DNA of 6,290 nt from Nitrospinaceae bacterium (lineage in GTDB: Bacteria > Nitrospinota > Nitrospinia > Nitrospinales > VA-1). The notes beneath the pieces were generated by a model that searched no databases, was not told the DNA's origin, and saw nothing but the letters and a program-made list of their open reading frames with translations. Positions 5,569 to 6,290 of the stretch are shown here, piece after piece; position 1 is the first letter of the stretch, and each line of letters starts with the position of its first letter. The position numbers were made by a program, and so were the translations under genes. The stretch is taken from contig JAJDBI010000025.1 in the NCBI GenBank assembly GCA_029261435.1, positions 1-6,290 on the forward strand, given 5' to 3'.

Positions 5569-6290
5569 TTAAATTCCAGTACCCTGTAAAAACTGAATAT
5601 GCGGGAGTTGCTCTTGGCTGAGCTCCTTGGGTATCTGAACGTTAACCCTTACCAACTGGTCACCACGAACACCTGATGAAAACTTGATTCCAACTCCTTT
5701 TAGCCGAAGCTTCGTGCCATTCTGTGTTCCTGACGGGATCTTGACAGACTTAATTCCGTTTAAGGTTTCAACCTCAATGGTTGATCCTAAAAGTGCCTGG
5801 GTTAACTTTATTTCCGCATCGATGACTACATCCCGTCCTTCACGACGAAAAAGGGGATGGGAGTGAACATGAATAAGTAAATGCAAGTCTCCACGACGAT
5901 TCCCAGTCAGGGAAACTTGCCCTTTTCCTTTTACACGCAGAACCTTCCCGTGTGCGATCCCTGATGGTATTTTCACATTGGTTTCTTCATGAGTGCCATT
6001 TCTGGCGATAGAAATGGTACGCTGGCAACCCATTGCCGCTTCCTCAAAAGTAATCGTACATTCCTTTTTAATCGGAGGTATTTGAGCTTCACGCTGTGGA
6101 GGTCTCCCCTGAGAAAATGGGTTGCCAAACCCTGACCTTTCATGGCCTTGAAAAGGATTCCTCCCTCCACCACCAAAACCAAAACCTTTAAGAATATCAT
6201 CCATATCAAAGTCGTTAAAAATATCTTCCTGGGAATATTTTTGATGAAAACCCTCTGAGCCATACTGGTCATATTGATGCCGCTTTTTCT
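5569..6290 (-). CDS. DnaJ-family co-chaperone, CbpA/type II (partial, 5' end outside window)
   Basis: Hsp40 co-chaperone expected to deliver substrates to DnaK and stimulate its ATPase. About 239 C-terminal residues are visible. The frame is open to the right edge and begins with the end of the J domain, KRHQYDQYGSEGF, so the true start lies beyond 6290 and the HPD motif is not seen; ATG 6204 is internal. Next come a Gly/Phe-rich linker (GFGFGGGGRNPF, then SGFGNPFSQGRP) and two beta-sandwich substrate domains, with ITFEEAAMGCQRTISI, VKIPSGIAHGKVLRVKGKG and RRGDLHLLIHVHSHPLFRREGRDVVID, then KLTQALLGSTIEVETLNG, VKIPSGTQNGTKLRLKGVG and VRGDQLVRVNVQIPKELS. The CxxCxGxG zinc-finger repeats of classical DnaJ are absent, which makes it a CbpA-like type II protein and probably not the main DnaJ. 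The C-terminal QEQLPHIQFL segment replaces the usual short dimerisation helix. Confidence 0.92.
   Translation of the reverse strand, partial: KKRHQYDQYGSEGFHQKYSQEDIFNDFDMDDILKGFGFGGGGRNPFQGHERSGFGNPFSQGRPPQREAQIPPIKKECTITFEEAAMGCQRTISIARNGTHEETNVKIPSGIAHGKVLRVKGKGQVSLTGNRRGDLHLLIHVHSHPLFRREGRDVVIDAEIKLTQALLGSTIEVETLNGIKSVKIPSGTQNGTKLRLKGVGIKFSSGVRGDQLVRVNVQIPKELSQEQLPHIQFLQGTGI

Noticed and set aside
6202..6204. ATG 6204 as the start of the DnaJ-like protein
   Set aside because: The same frame continues to the window edge and encodes KRHQYDQYGSEGF, the end of a J domain, so this ATG is internal.
5973..6272. Minus-strand frame of 99 codons beside the DnaJ gene
   Set aside because: It is in a different frame from the conserved J-domain tail, Gly/Phe linker and substrate-binding domains, which run through the same bases.

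Overview
The window holds four groups of features. (1) On the minus strand, a pyrimidine biosynthesis operon pyrR-pyrB-pyrC (about 2351 down to 1; pyrC runs off the left edge) is preceded by a readable leader: a sigma70-type promoter, a PyrR-binding RNA element and an intrinsic terminator. (2) A divergent intergenic region (about 2352-2613) carries several small palindromes and a plausible plus-strand promoter. (3) On the plus strand, one large gene (2614-5172) encodes an 852-residue membrane-anchored NB-ARC/STAND-type protein with a C-terminal TPR array. (4) On the minus strand, a small 2Fe-2S ferredoxin (5181-5489) lies downstream of a CbpA/type-II DnaJ co-chaperone (5569-6290, cut off by the right edge before its J domain).

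The pyr genes are tightly coupled: pyrR and pyrB share one base (TAATG), and pyrC starts 17 bases inside the end of pyrB. The leader supports classic PyrR/UMP attenuation. A 14-codon open frame ending inside the terminator stem raises the unproven possibility of a second, translation-based control. PyrR would sense uridine nucleotides and control PyrB (aspartate carbamoyltransferase) and PyrC (dihydroorotase), steps 2 and 3 of UMP synthesis.

The large plus-strand gene is the least ordinary part. It has one N-terminal membrane helix, a Ser-rich linker, a P-loop NTPase with an unusual Walker B and no recognisable sensor-1 Arg, a winged-helix-like segment with an MHD-like FHE, and eight TPR units in an exact 40-residue register. 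It looks like a signalling or scaffold ATPase; its input and output cannot be read from the sequence. Nothing nearby forms an obvious system with it: its neighbours are housekeeping genes on the opposite strand.

The organism is a bacterium of moderately low GC. The pyrR-pyrB-pyrC order, the type I PyrC and the large TPR/NB-ARC protein would suit a deltaproteobacterium-like or Nitrospinota-like lineage, but this is a guess from gene style and not a sequence-based assignment. No tRNA, rRNA, CRISPR array, insertion sequence or integrase was seen.
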